Shown here: in pieces, positions 51,794-63,116 of the stretch
Position numbering within the stretch: position 1 is the first letter of the stretch
Layout: each line of letters opens with the position of its first letter
Assembly (NCBI RefSeq): GCF_001427125.1
Contig: NZ_LMGK01000012.1
Location: 427,430-491,429 of the forward strand
Length of the DNA: 64,000 nucleotides
From: Pseudomonas sp. Root562
GTDB lineage: Bacteria > Pseudomonadota > Gammaproteobacteria > Pseudomonadales > Pseudomonadaceae
Direction: 5' to 3'
Program-made: the position numbers and the translations under genes
The notes under the pieces: generated by a model
What the model saw: the letters and a program-made list of their open reading frames with translations, nothing else
What the model was told of the DNA's origin: nothing
The model's database searches: none

Positions 51794-51802
51794 TTATCCA
51801 CA
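51794..51802 (+). promoter_or_regulatory. DnaA box (exact) bordering the unwinding element
   Basis: TTATCCACA, 33 bases after CTGTACAT and just before the AT-rich AAGCTTT repeats. This position is typical for the box that anchors DnaA next to the unwinding element. Confidence 0.9.
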
Positions 51803-51938
51803 GATAACCGCGTCCTAAGCTTTTATAAGCTTTACAGAAAAGCTTTAAATACTCTCCTTCTTTATTTTTATGTTTAGCGTTGGTTTCGTACCCGCCAAAC
51901 CCCTGGAGATCTATTTATAAGGAAACGCTGGTTGGAAA

Positions 51939-51967
51939 TTGACCTGAAGGCTTGCTTTCTCTAGAAT
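51939..51967 (+). promoter_or_regulatory. Sigma-70 promoter of rpmH
   Basis: TTGACC (51939-51944), a 17-base spacer, and TAGAAT (51962-51967), about 55 bases before the rpmH ATG. Both hexamers are close to consensus at ideal spacing, as expected for a ribosomal protein gene. Confidence 0.8.
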
Positions 51968-52028
51968 CCCCGGTCTCTTAAAACGGGGGCCATTCCGGCC
52001 CGTTGTGGACGAACCAGGTAACACGACA

Positions 52029-52163
52029 ATGAAACGTACTTTCCAACCAAGCACTATCAAACGCGCTCGTACCCACGGTTTCCGTGCTCGCATGGCTACC
52101 AAGAACGGTCGTGCCGTACTGTCGCGTCGCCGCGCCAAAGGTCGTGCGCGTCTGGCAGTTTGA
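52029..52163 (+). CDS. rpmH: 50S ribosomal protein L34
   Basis: A 44-residue, very basic protein: [20 protein letters not shown] and ending [12 protein letters not shown]. Sequence and length are those of bacterial L34. It begins the rightward rpmH-rnpA-yidD-yidC-mnmE cluster, transcribed from the promoter at 51939. Confidence 0.98.
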   Translation: MKRTFQPSTIKRARTHGFRARMATKNGRAVLSRRRAKGRARLAV

Positions 52164-52179
52164 TAAGCCGGCACTGGAG

Positions 52180-52581
52180 GTGAGTCAGGACTTCAGTCGG
52201 GAAAAGCGTCTGCTTACACCCCGGCATTTCAAGGCAGTCTTTGACTCCCCTACCGGCAAGGTTCCGGGGAAAAATCTCCTGCTCCTTGCGCGCAACAACG
52301 ATCTTGATCACCCCCGTCTCGGGTTGGTTATCGGGAAAAAGAGCGTAAAGCTCTCCGTCGAGCGCAATCGCCTCAAACGTCTGATGCGCGAATCGTTTCG
52401 CCTCAACCAGGATTCACTGGTCGGCTGGGACATCGTTATCGTCGCGCGCAAAGGTTTGGGTGACGTAGAAAACCCCGAATTGATTCAGCATTTCGGCAAA
52501 CTCTGGAAGCGTCTGGCACGCAGCACGCCGGTACCAGCAGTCAAAACCGAAACTGTAGGGGTAGACAGTCCCGATGCGTAA
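52180..52581 (+). CDS. rnpA: Ribonuclease P protein component
   Basis: A 133-residue basic protein that helps the RNase P RNA cleave tRNA 5' leaders. The RNR signature is in [22 protein letters not shown]. The start is GTG at 52180 ([20 protein letters not shown]), 16 bases after rpmH, with GGAG directly ahead. The upstream open frame overlaps rpmH in another frame and was rejected. Its end overlaps yidD by eight bases. Confidence 0.95.
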   Translation: MSQDFSREKRLLTPRHFKAVFDSPTGKVPGKNLLLLARNNDLDHPRLGLVIGKKSVKLSVERNRLKRLMRESFRLNQDSLVGWDIVIVARKGLGDVENPELIQHFGKLWKRLARSTPVPAVKTETVGVDSPDA

Positions 52582-52819
52582 ACTGGCACTCGTTCCGATC
52601 CAGTTTTATCGCTATGCCATTAGTCCCCTGATGGCCAGTCACTGTCGTTTCTACCCCAGTTGTTCCTGCTACGCGTTAGAAGCCATTGAAAACCATGGCC
52701 TTCTTCGCGGTGGCTGGCTGACCTTTCGTCGTTTAGGTCGCTGTCATCCGTGGAATCCCGGTGGTTATGACCCGGTTCCACCTATCCCTACCTCCCGTTC
52801 TTCTTCGATGGCCGAGTAA
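52574..52819 (+). CDS. yidD: Membrane protein insertion efficiency factor YidD
   Basis: An 81-residue protein with the three-Cys family core: [21 protein letters not shown], then [24 protein letters not shown]. YidD is an inner-membrane-associated helper of YidC. It overlaps rnpA and ends two bases before yidC, so the genes are tightly coupled. Confidence 0.96.
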   Translation: MRKLALVPIQFYRYAISPLMASHCRFYPSCSCYALEAIENHGLLRGGWLTFRRLGRCHPWNPGGYDPVPPIPTSRSSSMAE

Positions 52820-52821
52820 TC

Positions 52822-54504
52822 ATGGATATCAAACGCACGATCCTGATCGTCGCCCTGGCAATCGTGTCCTACGTTATGGTTCTTAAATGGAACCAGGACT
52901 ATGGCCAGGCTGCCCTGCCGACTCAGAATGTTGCTTCCAGCACGACCGCACCGGGCCTCCCGGATACGGCAACTGGCAAAAAAGCGTCAGTCAGTGATGA
53001 CATTCCACACGCCGCAAACGATACCAGCGCACCTGCCGAAACTCCGGTAGCCGCAAGCACCGACCTCATCCAGATCAAAACGGATGTGCTCGATCTGGCC
53101 ATCGATCCACAAGGTGGTGATGTCGCGCAGCTGAAATTGCCGCTGTATCCACGTCGCCAGGACCATCCGGAAATTCCTTTCCAGCTGTTCGATAACGGCA
53201 ACGAGCGCACTTATCTGGCGCAAAGTGGCCTGATCGGCAGCAATGGTCCGGACGCAAGTCCTGCCGGTCGTCCGGTTTACTCTTCCGAGAAGAAGATTTA
53301 TCAACTGGCTGACGGTCAGGACCAATTGGTCGTGGACCTGAAGTTCAGCAAGGACGGCGTCAATTACATCAAGCGTTTCACCTTGAAACGTGGCCTGTAT
53401 GACGTGACCGTTTCCTACTTGATCGATAACCAGAGCGCTCAACCCTGGTCCGGTGCAATGTTCGCGCAATTGAAGCGTGATGCCAGTTCCGATCCTTCTT
53501 CCAGCACCGCCACGGGCACCGCGACTTATCTGGGCGCCGCCCTGTGGACAAGTAACGAGCCGTACAAGAAAGTGTCGATGAGCGACATGGACAAGGCTCA
53601 GCTGAAAGAAACCGTCACCGGTGGTTGGGTTGCATGGTTGCAACATTACTTCGTGACCGCATGGATTCCGGCGAAGGGCGAAAACAACATCGTCCAGACC
53701 CGTAAAGACAGCAAAGGCAATTACATCATCGGTTACACCGGTCCTTCACTGACCGTTGCTCCGGGTGCCAAGGCTGAAACCAGCGCCACGCTGTACGCCG
53801 GCCCGAAAAGCCAGGCTGTGCTGAAAGAGTTGTCCCCAGGCCTGGAGCTGACTGTCGACTACGGCATTCTCTGGTTCATCGCTCAACCGATCTTCTGGTT
53901 GCTGCAACATATCCACGCCATTGTGGGTAACTGGGGCTGGTCAATCATCTTCCTGACCATGCTGATCAAAGGGATTTTCTTCCCGCTGTCGGCTGCCAGT
54001 TACAAATCCATGGCGCGCATGCGTGCAGTGGCACCGAAACTGGCTGCGCTGAAAGAGCAACATGGCGATGACCGGCAGAAAATGTCGCAAGCCATGATGG
54101 AGCTGTACAAGAAAGAGAAGATCAATCCGCTGGGTGGTTGCTTGCCAATCCTCGTGCAGATGCCGGTTTTCCTGTCGCTGTACTGGGTTCTGCTCGAAAG
54201 CGTTGAAATGCGCCAAGCGCCGTTCATGCTGTGGATCACTGACCTGTCGATCAAGGATCCGTTCTTCATTCTGCCGATCATCATGGGTGCAACCATGTTC
54301 ATCCAGCAGCAGTTGAACCCGACGCCTCCGGATCCGATGCAGGCGAAGGTGATGAAAATGATGCCAATCATCTTCACCTTCTTCTTCCTGTGGTTCCCGG
54401 CCGGTCTCGTGCTGTACTGGGTAGTGAACAACGTATTGTCGATTGCCCAACAGTGGTACATCACGCGTAAGATCGAAGCGGCTAGCAAAAAAGCCGAGGC
54501 GTAA
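52822..54504 (+). CDS. yidC: Membrane protein insertase YidC
   Basis: A 560-residue insertase. TM1 at the N terminus (TILIVALAIVSYVMVLKW) is followed by a low-complexity Ala/Thr linker and a large periplasmic beta domain (about 75-335). Then come the conserved five-helix core: GWSIIFLTMLIKGIFFPLSAASYKSMARMR with the groove Arg, and GGCLPILVQMPVFLSLYWVLLESVEMRQAPFMLWI. The basic tail (ITRKIEAASKKAEA) aids ribosome binding. It is followed by a DnaA-box sequence (54512) and a terminator. Confidence 0.97.
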   Translation: MDIKRTILIVALAIVSYVMVLKWNQDYGQAALPTQNVASSTTAPGLPDTATGKKASVSDDIPHAANDTSAPAETPVAASTDLIQIKTDVLDLAIDPQGGDVAQLKLPLYPRRQDHPEIPFQLFDNGNERTYLAQSGLIGSNGPDASPAGRPVYSSEKKIYQLADGQDQLVVDLKFSKDGVNYIKRFTLKRGLYDVTVSYLIDNQSAQPWSGAMFAQLKRDASSDPSSSTATGTATYLGAALWTSNEPYKKVSMSDMDKAQLKETVTGGWVAWLQHYFVTAWIPAKGENNIVQTRKDSKGNYIIGYTGPSLTVAPGAKAETSATLYAGPKSQAVLKELSPGLELTVDYGILWFIAQPIFWLLQHIHAIVGNWGWSIIFLTMLIKGIFFPLSAASYKSMARMRAVAPKLAALKEQHGDDRQKMSQAMMELYKKEKINPLGGCLPILVQMPVFLSLYWVLLESVEMRQAPFMLWITDLSIKDPFFILPIIMGATMFIQQQLNPTPPDPMQAKVMKMMPIIFTFFFLWFPAGLVLYWVVNNVLSIAQQWYITRKIEAASKKAEA

Positions 54505-54526
54505 CTTGCTCTGTGGATAACCACTC

Positions 54527-54551
54527 AAAACGCCCCCTAGTGGGGCGTTTT
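54527..54551 (+). terminator. Intrinsic terminator between yidC and mnmE
   Basis: AAAACGCCCC, loop CTAGT, GGGGCGTTTT. It should end much of the rpmH-yidC transcript before mnmE and is symmetrical enough to act on either strand. Confidence 0.82.
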
Positions 54552-54583
54552 GCTATCTGTCACTTTTGTCTGGATACCGGTTC

Positions 54584-55954
54584 ATGAACGCTCCTCGTGA
54601 AACCATCGCCGCCGTCGCTACTGCCCAGGGTCGAGGCGGGGTTGGCATCGTTCGTATTTCCGGGCCATTGGCGAGTGTTGCCGCCAAGGCCTTCTGTGGT
54701 CGCGATCTGAAACCGCGATTCGCTCATTACGGTCCGTTTCTCAGTGAAAACGACGAGGTACTGGACCAAGGAATCGCTCTGTATTTTCCGGGACCGAATT
54801 CCTTCACGGGTGAAGATGTCCTGGAACTCCAGGGACATGGCGGGCCGATTGTTCTGGATATGCTGCTGCAGCGGTGTGTGCAACTGGGTTGCCGCCTGGC
54901 TCGACCAGGCGAATTCAGCGAGCGCGCATTCCTCAATGACAAACTCGATCTGGCGCAGGCTGAAGCCATCGCCGACTTGATTGAAGCCAGTTCTGCACAG
55001 GCCGCCCGAAATGCTCTGCGTTCCTTGCAAGGTGCTTTTTCCACACGTGTGCATAACCTCACCGAGCAGCTGATCAGCCTGCGGATTTATGTCGAAGCCG
55101 CCATCGACTTCCCCGAAGAAGAAATCGACTTCCTCGCTGATGGCCACGTTCTGAGCATGCTCGATAAAGTCCGTGAAGAGTTATCCACCGTTGTGCGCGA
55201 AGCCGGACAAGGTGCGTTGTTGCGCGATGGCATGACGGTAGTGATTGCCGGCCGACCAAATGCCGGTAAGTCCAGCCTGCTCAACGCGTTGGCCGGCCGG
55301 GAAGCTGCAATCGTCACCGAGATCGCCGGCACCACCCGGGACGTTCTTCGCGAACATATCCACATCGATGGGATGCCGTTGCATGTGGTCGACACCGCTG
55401 GCTTGCGAGATACCGACGATCATGTGGAAAAGATTGGCGTTGAACGGGCATTGAAAGCCATTGGCGAAGCCGATCGCGTGCTGTTGGTTGTGGATGCGAC
55501 AGCCCCGGAAGCGCTCGATCCCTTCGCTTTGTGGCCGGAATTCCTCGAGACCCGACCAGACCCGGCAAAAGTTACGCTGATCCGCAACAAGGCAGATCTA
55601 ACCGGCGAAGCCATTGCGCTGGAAGTCAGTGAGGATGGGCATGTCACCATCAGCCTGAGTGCAAAAACCGCTGACAATGGCCTGGAGCTTCTGCGCGATC
55701 ATCTCAAGGCATGCATGGGTTATGAACAGACGTCGGAAAGCAGTTTCAGTGCCCGCAGGCGCCATCTTGAGGCGCTCGGTCATGCCAGTGCCGCGCTCGA
55801 ACACGGCCGCGCACAGCTGACGCTGGCGGGGGCGGGTGAACTGCTCGCCGAAGATTTGCGTCAGGCTCAGCAATCCTTGGGGGAAATCACTGGCGCGTTC
55901 AGTTCCGATGACCTGTTGGGTCGCATCTTCTCCAGTTTTTGCATCGGCAAGTAA
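54584..55954 (+). CDS. mnmE: tRNA modification GTPase MnmE
   Basis: A 456-residue GTPase that, with MnmG, installs the cmnm5 group at wobble uridine 34. The N-terminal formyl-THF domain ([22 protein letters not shown]) is followed by helices and an inserted G domain: [28 protein letters not shown] and NKADL. The invariant C-terminal Cys motif is CIGK. The ATG at 54584 was chosen over an upstream TTG at 54566. Confidence 0.97.
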   Translation: MNAPRETIAAVATAQGRGGVGIVRISGPLASVAAKAFCGRDLKPRFAHYGPFLSENDEVLDQGIALYFPGPNSFTGEDVLELQGHGGPIVLDMLLQRCVQLGCRLARPGEFSERAFLNDKLDLAQAEAIADLIEASSAQAARNALRSLQGAFSTRVHNLTEQLISLRIYVEAAIDFPEEEIDFLADGHVLSMLDKVREELSTVVREAGQGALLRDGMTVVIAGRPNAGKSSLLNALAGREAAIVTEIAGTTRDVLREHIHIDGMPLHVVDTAGLRDTDDHVEKIGVERALKAIGEADRVLLVVDATAPEALDPFALWPEFLETRPDPAKVTLIRNKADLTGEAIALEVSEDGHVTISLSAKTADNGLELLRDHLKACMGYEQTSESSFSARRRHLEALGHASAALEHGRAQLTLAGAGELLAEDLRQAQQSLGEITGAFSSDDLLGRIFSSFCIGK

Positions 55955-55971
55955 CTCCCTTCGTTGTTCAC

Positions 55972-55999
55972 AGACAGGCCATCCGTGCCTGTCTTTTTT
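55972..55999 (+). terminator. Intrinsic terminator after mnmE
   Basis: AGACAGGC, a seven-base loop, GCCTGTCT, then TTTTT. It lies 17 bases after the mnmE stop. Confidence 0.88.
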
Positions 56000-56090
56000 C
56001 TTTTCATTGCCTATCGATGAGTGCTGAGCGGTTTTTCTGACTGCTTGTGCGGAATTTGCGTGTCTGTCTTTTACTTTTGGCAGCCTTTTC

Positions 56091-56365
56091 TGTGGATTAA
56101 GCCCTGTGAATAACAGCGGCTAAGAGCAGTTGATAACAGGGCCTGAAAACTGAAGAAAAAACCCTCTGTGGATAACAGGTACTTTAATCCACAGGCTTAC
56201 ACCGGTTATCCAAGGGCCTCCCTGGCACATGACCACAGGGTTTTGAATCGCTGTACATATTGATAATAAAGGCCTGTAGCAATCTATCCACAGAAACCTT
56301 GGTCAGTAGAAATAAACATAAAAACAAAGATTTAATAAATTTCTCTCTTTTTAATTTCTATAACC
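56091..56365. other. Second origin-like DnaA-box region upstream of mnmG
   Basis: This region holds one exact DnaA box (56167-56175, minus), three one-mismatch boxes (56105-56113 TGTGAATAA; 56185-56193 TAATCCACA; 56284-56292 CTATCCACA) and near-boxes at 56091 and 56206. An AT-rich stretch (56307-56365) then ends in CTCTCTTTTTAATTTCTA. The order and distances copy those of oriC, with CTGTACAT at 56251 as the common marker. No promoter for mnmG was assigned with confidence. Confidence 0.75.
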
Positions 56366-56504
56366 GCGACTTCTCCACAGCTGGTTAAATTTTGTGCAAA
56401 GGGTTCTTTAGGAAGGGCGAAGTCCCTATACTTGTCGACCAGGTGCAAAAACCTGAGCTCAAACTATTCCTGAATTACCTACTTAAGCAGGCACGAGGTG
56501 CGTG

Positions 56505-58403
56505 GTGGATTTCCCTTCCCGTTTTGAAGTGATCGTCATCGGCGGCGGTCATGCCGGTACCGAGGCAGCACTGGCCTCAGCACGTATGGGGGTCAAAACC
56601 CTGTTGCTGACGCATAACGTGGAAACCCTCGGTGCCATGAGTTGCAATCCGGCCATTGGCGGCATCGGTAAAAGCCATCTGGTGAAGGAAATCGATGCCC
56701 TTGGCGGCGCGATGGCCATCGCTACCGATAAAGGCGGCATTCAGTTTCGCGTGTTGAACAGCCGCAAAGGCCCTGCCGTGCGCGCTACCCGTGCTCAGGC
56801 AGATCGGGTTCTGTACAAGGCAGCTGTCCGCGAAATCCTGGAAAACCAGCCGAACCTGTGGATATTTCAACAGGCCGCTGATGACTTGATCGTTGAACAA
56901 GAGCAAGTGCGTGGCGTAGTCACCCAAATGGGCCTGCGTTTTCTTGCCGATTCGGTGGTTTTGACCACCGGTACGTTCCTCGGTGGACTTATCCACATTG
57001 GCCTGCAGAATTTTTCCGGTGGCCGTGCCGGTGATCCACCGTCGATTGCCCTGGCGCACCGTTTGCGTGAATTGCCGCTTCGCGTCGGTCGCCTGAAAAC
57101 CGGTACACCGCCGCGAATCGATGCCCGCTCCGTGGATTTTTCGGTGATGACCGAGCAAGCCGGCGATACGCCAATCCCGGTGATGTCGTTCATGGGCAAC
57201 AAGGAACAGCATCCTCGGCAGATCAGTTGCTGGATTACTCACACCAACGCGCGCACCCACGAAATCATTGCCGCGAACCTCGATCGTTCGCCGATGTATT
57301 CCGCTGCCGGTGAGATCGAAGGCGTCGGCCCGCGTTACTGCCCGTCGATCGAAGACAAGATCCATCGCTTTGCCGACAAGGAAAGCCACCAGGTCTTCAT
57401 CGAACCGGAAGGTTTGACCACCAATGAGCTGTATCCGAACGGGATATCCACATCCTTGCCGTTCGACGTGCAATTGCAGATCGTGCAATCGATCCGCGGC
57501 ATGGAAAACGCGCACATCGTGCGTCCGGGCTATGCCATCGAGTACGACTACTTCGATCCGCGTGACCTGAAATACAGCCTGGAAACCAAGGTGATCGGCG
57601 GTCTGTTCTTCGCCGGGCAAATCAACGGCACCACCGGTTACGAAGAGGCCGGCGCCCAGGGTTTGCTGGCCGGGACCAACGCCGCGCTGCGTGCGCAGGG
57701 CAAAGATGCCTGGTGTCCGCGTCGCGATGAGGCGTATATCGGGGTGTTGGTCGACGACCTGATTACCCTTGGCACCCAAGAGCCGTACCGGATGTTCACT
57801 TCCCGTGCCGAATACCGTTTGATTCTGCGCGAAGACAATGCCGACCTGCGCTTGACTGAAAAAGGTCGCGAATTGGGACTGGTCGATGACGCTCGTTGGG
57901 CGGCTTTCTGCAAAAAACGCGAAAGCATCGAACTGGAAGAGCAACGTCTGAAGAGCACCTGGGTCCGCCCGGGTACCGAGCAAGGCGATGCGATTTCCGA
58001 AAAATTCGGCACGCCGCTGACCCACGAATACAACTTGCTCAATCTCTTGAGCCGTCCGGAAATCGACTACGCTGGTCTGATTGCCGTAACCGGTAACGGC
58101 GCAGAAGATCCGCAAGTGGCCGAACAAGTCGAAATCAAGACCAAGTACGCCGGTTACATTGATCGTCAACAGGATGAAATTGCCCGTCTGCGCGCAAGTG
58201 AAGACACCAAACTGCCTGTGGATATCGATTACACGAATATTTCCGGTCTCTCCAAAGAGATCCAGAGCAAACTCGGTGCGACCCGTCCGGAAACCCTGGG
58301 CCAGGCGTCGCGGATTCCGGGGGTTACGCCGGCAGCCATTTCGCTGTTGATGATTCATTTGAAAAAACGCGGCGCGGGCCGTCAGTTGGAGCAAAGCGCT
58401 TGA
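56505..58403 (+). CDS. mnmG: tRNA uridine-5-carboxymethylaminomethyl modification enzyme MnmG
   Basis: A 632-residue FAD enzyme (formerly GidA) that works with MnmE. The FAD loop is [19 protein letters not shown]. Other family motifs are [24 protein letters not shown] and [24 protein letters not shown]. Two adjacent GTG codons (56502, 56505) could start it; 56505 gives the usual MDFPSRF start and better spacing to GAGG. Its stop overlaps the rsmG start. An exact DnaA box lies inside (56989). Confidence 0.97.
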   Translation: MDFPSRFEVIVIGGGHAGTEAALASARMGVKTLLLTHNVETLGAMSCNPAIGGIGKSHLVKEIDALGGAMAIATDKGGIQFRVLNSRKGPAVRATRAQADRVLYKAAVREILENQPNLWIFQQAADDLIVEQEQVRGVVTQMGLRFLADSVVLTTGTFLGGLIHIGLQNFSGGRAGDPPSIALAHRLRELPLRVGRLKTGTPPRIDARSVDFSVMTEQAGDTPIPVMSFMGNKEQHPRQISCWITHTNARTHEIIAANLDRSPMYSAAGEIEGVGPRYCPSIEDKIHRFADKESHQVFIEPEGLTTNELYPNGISTSLPFDVQLQIVQSIRGMENAHIVRPGYAIEYDYFDPRDLKYSLETKVIGGLFFAGQINGTTGYEEAGAQGLLAGTNAALRAQGKDAWCPRRDEAYIGVLVDDLITLGTQEPYRMFTSRAEYRLILREDNADLRLTEKGRELGLVDDARWAAFCKKRESIELEEQRLKSTWVRPGTEQGDAISEKFGTPLTHEYNLLNLLSRPEIDYAGLIAVTGNGAEDPQVAEQVEIKTKYAGYIDRQQDEIARLRASEDTKLPVDIDYTNISGLSKEIQSKLGATRPETLGQASRIPGVTPAAISLLMIHLKKRGAGRQLEQSA

Positions 58404-59044
58404 GTTCGTTGGTCACTTCGCAACACGCAGATGAGTTATCCACAGGTGCCCGCCAGCTTGGTGTCACGCTGACAGAAACCCAGCATGCGCAGCTGCTGGG
58501 CTATCTGGCTCTGTTGATCAAATGGAACAAGGCCTACAACCTGACCGCGGTACGTGATCCCGACGAAATGGTCTCGCGTCATTTGCTCGATAGCCTGAGC
58601 GTGATGTCATTCATCGAAAACGGTCGCTGGCTGGATGTCGGCAGTGGTGGCGGCATGCCTGGTATCCCGCTGGCCATCCTGTTTCCTGAGGCGCAAGTGA
58701 CTTGCCTGGACAGTAACGGCAAGAAAACCCGCTTCCTGACCCAGGTCAAACTCGAACTCAAACTGGATAACCTGCAAGTTATCCACAGTCGCGTTGAAGC
58801 ATTCCAGCCTGCAGAGCCTTTTAACGGGATCATCTCCCGGGCTTTCAGCAGCATGGAAAACTTCACAAACTGGACTCGCCACCTTGGCGACGCCGACACC
58901 CGTTGGCTGGCAATGAAGGGCGTTCATCCCGCCGATGAGCTGGTAGCATTGCCGGCAGACTTCCACCTCGATAGCGAACACGCCCTGGCCGTACCCGGTT
59001 GCCAAGGCCAACGTCATCTGCTGATACTGCGCCGCACGGCATGA
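58400..59044 (+). CDS. rsmG: 16S rRNA m7G527 methyltransferase
   Basis: A 214-residue SAM methyltransferase (formerly GidB). The SAM loop is [21 protein letters not shown], preceded by the typical [31 protein letters not shown]. The start is TTG at 58400, overlapping the mnmG TGA (TTGA), giving [14 protein letters not shown]. Two exact DnaA boxes lie within the gene (58436 and 58779). It follows mnmG and precedes parA in the conserved order. Confidence 0.96.
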   Translation: MSSLVTSQHADELSTGARQLGVTLTETQHAQLLGYLALLIKWNKAYNLTAVRDPDEMVSRHLLDSLSVMSFIENGRWLDVGSGGGMPGIPLAILFPEAQVTCLDSNGKKTRFLTQVKLELKLDNLQVIHSRVEAFQPAEPFNGIISRAFSSMENFTNWTRHLGDADTRWLAMKGVHPADELVALPADFHLDSEHALAVPGCQGQRHLLILRRTA

Positions 59045-59062
59045 TTGGGAACACAAGCAAGA

Positions 59063-59860
59063 ATGGCTAAGGTATTCGCGATAGCGAACCAGAAAGGTGG
59101 TGTGGGCAAGACCACTACCTGCATCAACCTCGCAGCATCCCTCGTCGCCACCAAGCGTCGGGTGTTGTTGATCGATCTCGATCCACAGGGCAACGCCACC
59201 ATGGGTAGCGGTGTGGATAAACACGGCCTGGAAAACTCGGTCTACGACCTGTTGATCGGTGAATGCGACCTGGCCCAGGCCATGCACTACTCCGAGCATG
59301 GTGGTTACCAGTTGTTGCCGGCTAACCGTGACCTGACGGCCGCGGAAGTGGTTCTGCTGGAAATGCAGATGAAGGAGAGTCGTCTGCGCAGTGCGCTGGC
59401 GCCGATCCGTGAAAACTATGATTACATTTTGATCGACTGCCCGCCGTCCTTGTCGATGCTGACGTTGAACGCATTGGTGGCCGCCGACGGCGTAATTATC
59501 CCCATGCAGTGCGAGTATTTTGCACTCGAAGGTTTGAGCGACCTTGTGGATAACATCAAGCGTATCGCTGAACTGCTGAACCCGAACCTCAAGGTCGAAG
59601 GTTTGTTGCGCACCATGTACGACCCACGCCTGAGCCTGATGAACGATGTCTCGGCTCAGCTCAAAGAACATTTCGGCGACCAGCTGTACGACACGGTCAT
59701 TCCGCGCAACATCCGTCTGGCCGAAGCGCCAAGCTACGGCATGCCGGCGCTGGCGTACGACAAAGCATCGCGGGGCGCTATTGCCTATCTGGCCCTGGCG
59801 GGCGAAATGGTTCGTCGTCAGCGCAAAAACTCACGCATCGCCGCCGCTCAGGCAACTTAA
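59063..59860 (+). CDS. parA: Chromosome-partitioning ATPase ParA (Soj)
   Basis: A 265-residue deviant Walker ATPase. The P-loop is KGGVGKTT, with the signature Lys in QKGGVG; Walker B-type motifs are LLIDLDPQGNATMG and YILIDCPPSLSMLTLNAL. It drives origin segregation with ParB. The ATG at 59063 (MAKVFAIANQ) is the usual start. Two DnaA-box sequences lie in the gene (59212, 59545). It is nine bases upstream of parB. Confidence 0.97.
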   Translation: MAKVFAIANQKGGVGKTTTCINLAASLVATKRRVLLIDLDPQGNATMGSGVDKHGLENSVYDLLIGECDLAQAMHYSEHGGYQLLPANRDLTAAEVVLLEMQMKESRLRSALAPIRENYDYILIDCPPSLSMLTLNALVAADGVIIPMQCEYFALEGLSDLVDNIKRIAELLNPNLKVEGLLRTMYDPRLSLMNDVSAQLKEHFGDQLYDTVIPRNIRLAEAPSYGMPALAYDKASRGAIAYLALAGEMVRRQRKNSRIAAAQAT

Positions 59861-59869
59861 GGAATCCCC

Positions 59870-60742
59870 ATGGCCGTCAAGAAACGAGGTCTCGGACGTG
59901 GACTGGATGCACTGCTGAGTGGTCCGACCGTCAGCTCGCTGGAAGAACAAGCGGCGCAAGCCGATCATCGTGAGTTGCAACACCTGCCCCTGGACCTGCT
60001 CCAGCGCGGTAAATACCAGCCGCGTCGCGATATGGATCCTCAAGCTCTGGAAGAGCTGGCGCAGTCGATCAAGGCCCAAGGTGTGATGCAACCGATCGTG
60101 GTACGCCCGATCGGCGGCGGTCGTTTTGAAATCATCGCTGGTGAACGGCGCTGGCGCGCCAGCCAGCAGGCCGGGCAGGAAACCATTCCGGCGATGGTGC
60201 GCGATGTGCCGGATGAAACCGCCATCGCCATTGCTCTGATCGAGAACATCCAGCGCGAAGACCTCAACCCGATCGAAGAAGCAGTGGCTTTGCAGCGTCT
60301 GCAGCAGGAATTCCAGCTGACCCAGCAGCAAGTGGCCGAAGCGGTGGGTAAGTCACGGGTGACCGTGGCCAACCTGTTACGCCTGATTTCGCTGCCGGAA
60401 GTCATCAAGACCATGTTGTCCCATGGCGACCTGGAAATGGGGCATGCCCGTGCATTGCTCGGTTTGCCGGACAATCAACAGGTTGAAGGGGCGCGACATG
60501 TTGTCGCACGCGGGCTGACTGTGCGCCAGACTGAAGCACTGGTTCGCCAGTGGTTGAGTGGCAAACCGGAGCCCGTCGAACCTGCAAAACCGGACCCGGA
60601 TATTGCCCGCCTGGAACAGCGTCTGGCCGAGCGCCTAGGCTCTGCGGTGCAGATTCGACACGGGAAGAAGGGCAAAGGGCAGTTAGTGATTGGTTACAAC
60701 TCACTGGATGAGCTTCAAGGCGTACTCGCACATATCCGCTGA
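59870..60742 (+). CDS. parB: Chromosome-partitioning protein ParB (Spo0J)
   Basis: A 290-residue parS-binding CTPase. It starts MAVKKRGLGRGLDALLSG. The N-terminal domain has KYQPRRDMDPQALEELAQSIKAQGVMQPIVVR and the CTP-binding GERRWRASQQAG. The helix-turn-helix is LTQQQVAEAVGKSRVTVANLLRLISLP. A C-terminal dimer domain ends the protein. Its sites are the two parS sequences in recF, about 12 kb away across oriC. Confidence 0.97.
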   Translation: MAVKKRGLGRGLDALLSGPTVSSLEEQAAQADHRELQHLPLDLLQRGKYQPRRDMDPQALEELAQSIKAQGVMQPIVVRPIGGGRFEIIAGERRWRASQQAGQETIPAMVRDVPDETAIAIALIENIQREDLNPIEEAVALQRLQQEFQLTQQQVAEAVGKSRVTVANLLRLISLPEVIKTMLSHGDLEMGHARALLGLPDNQQVEGARHVVARGLTVRQTEALVRQWLSGKPEPVEPAKPDPDIARLEQRLAERLGSAVQIRHGKKGKGQLVIGYNSLDELQGVLAHIR

Positions 60743-60787
60743 AACATTTCCTCATGTAGCGTGCAGTCGGAAATCACTACCTGACAG

Positions 60788-60816
60788 TTGAATAGGGGCA
60801 GAACCGCCCCTATACT
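60788..60816 (+). promoter_or_regulatory. Sigma-70 promoter of the atp operon, with palindromic spacer
   Basis: TTGAAT (60788-60793), a 17-base spacer and TATACT (60811-60816), 75 bases before atpI. The spacer is nearly filled by an inverted repeat, ATAGGGGC (60792-60799) and GCCCCTAT (60806-60813), which could be an operator or the stem of a parB terminator without a T run. Confidence 0.7.
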
Positions 60817-60890
60817 CTGCGCGCATTTTGTCGGCACAAATTATGCCAAGTTATTGAATTTCGGCAGCCGACCATTGGAGAGCAATAACG

Positions 60891-62184
<1,294 letters not shown>

Positions 62185-62208
62185 GACCAGTCTCGACTAG
62201 TCTGATGT

Positions 62209-62245
62209 CCTTCCCGGTAAAACGGGAAGGGGCTCCTGACGGAGC
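62209..62245 (+). promoter_or_regulatory. Tandem hairpins in the atpB-atpE intergenic region
   Basis: Hairpin 1 is CCTTCCCG (62209-62216), loop, CGGGAAGG (62223-62230). Hairpin 2 is GCTCC (62232-62236), loop TGAC, GGAGC (62241-62245). They lie about 75 bases before the atpE ribosome binding site (GGGAGGAAAG). In other bacteria the atpE leader boosts c-subunit output, and these may protect or process the mRNA. Confidence 0.55.
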
Positions 62246-62302
62246 ATCTGAAACGATTTGTTTTACCGCTTTAATCTAAAAAACCTAAACCATACGACGT
62301 AA

Positions 62303-62575
<273 letters not shown>

Positions 62576-62633
62576 TTACTCGGATCTTCCGGGTAATTTG
62601 GTGTGATGGACAACGTAACTGCGAGGTGTTGGC

Positions 62634-63104
62634 GTGAACATTAATGCGACCCTGATTGGCCAGTCCGTTGCGTTCCTGATTTTTGTATTGTTCTGCATGA
62701 AGTTCGTATGGCCTCCGGTCATCGCGGCTCTGCACGAACGTCAAAAGAAGATCGCTGATGGTCTGGACGCTGCCAGCCGTGCAGCTCGCGACCTGGAGTT
62801 GGCCCAAGAGAAAGCGGGTCAGCAACTGCGCGAAGCGAAAGCTCAGGCAGCTGAAATCATCGAGCAAGCCAAGAAACGCGGTACCCAGATTGTCGACGAA
62901 GCCCGTGAACAGGCTCGCGTCGAAGCTGACCGTGTGAAGGCTCAGGCTCAGGCCGAGATCGAACAGGAACTGAACAGCGTCAAAGACGCGCTGCGCGCCC
63001 AAGTGGGTAGCCTGGCCGTTGGCGGTGCTGCGAAGATCCTGGGTGCCACAATCGATCAAAACGCGCACGCAGAGCTGGTTAACCAACTGGCTGCTGAAAT
63101 CTAA
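62634..63104 (+). CDS. atpF: ATP synthase F0 subunit b
   Basis: A 156-residue peripheral stalk subunit: one N-terminal membrane segment ([20 protein letters not shown]) followed by a long amphipathic, Ala/Glu/Gln-rich coiled coil. The start is GTG at 62634, preceded by GCGAGG; the first codons read [10 protein letters not shown]. It is 12 bases upstream of atpH. Confidence 0.97.
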   Translation: MNINATLIGQSVAFLIFVLFCMKFVWPPVIAALHERQKKIADGLDAASRAARDLELAQEKAGQQLREAKAQAAEIIEQAKKRGTQIVDEAREQARVEADRVKAQAQAEIEQELNSVKDALRAQVGSLAVGGAAKILGATIDQNAHAELVNQLAAEI

Positions 63105-63116
63105 GCGAGGGCGATC

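Larger units (their letters stand above)
51462..51938. other. oriC: Chromosomal origin of replication, oriC
   Basis: The dnaA-rpmH intergenic region. Exact DnaA boxes: 51530-51538 (plus), 51615-51623 (minus), 51677-51685 (minus) and 51794-51802 (plus). A one-mismatch box lies at 51662-51670 (minus). The likely unwinding element follows at about 51816-51885: three AAGCTTT repeats (51817, 51827, 51840), then CTCTCCTTCTTTATTTTTA. This gene context is the known location of the main origin in pseudomonads. Confidence 0.95.

Noticed and set aside
51462..52028. Possible small RNA or gene in the oriC gap
   Set aside because: Boxes, AT-rich repeats and the rpmH promoter account for the region. No separate terminator or start was found.
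54512..54520. DnaA box after yidC as a third origin
   Set aside because: It is a single box without an AT-rich neighbour or further boxes, so it is counted only with the dispersed boxes.
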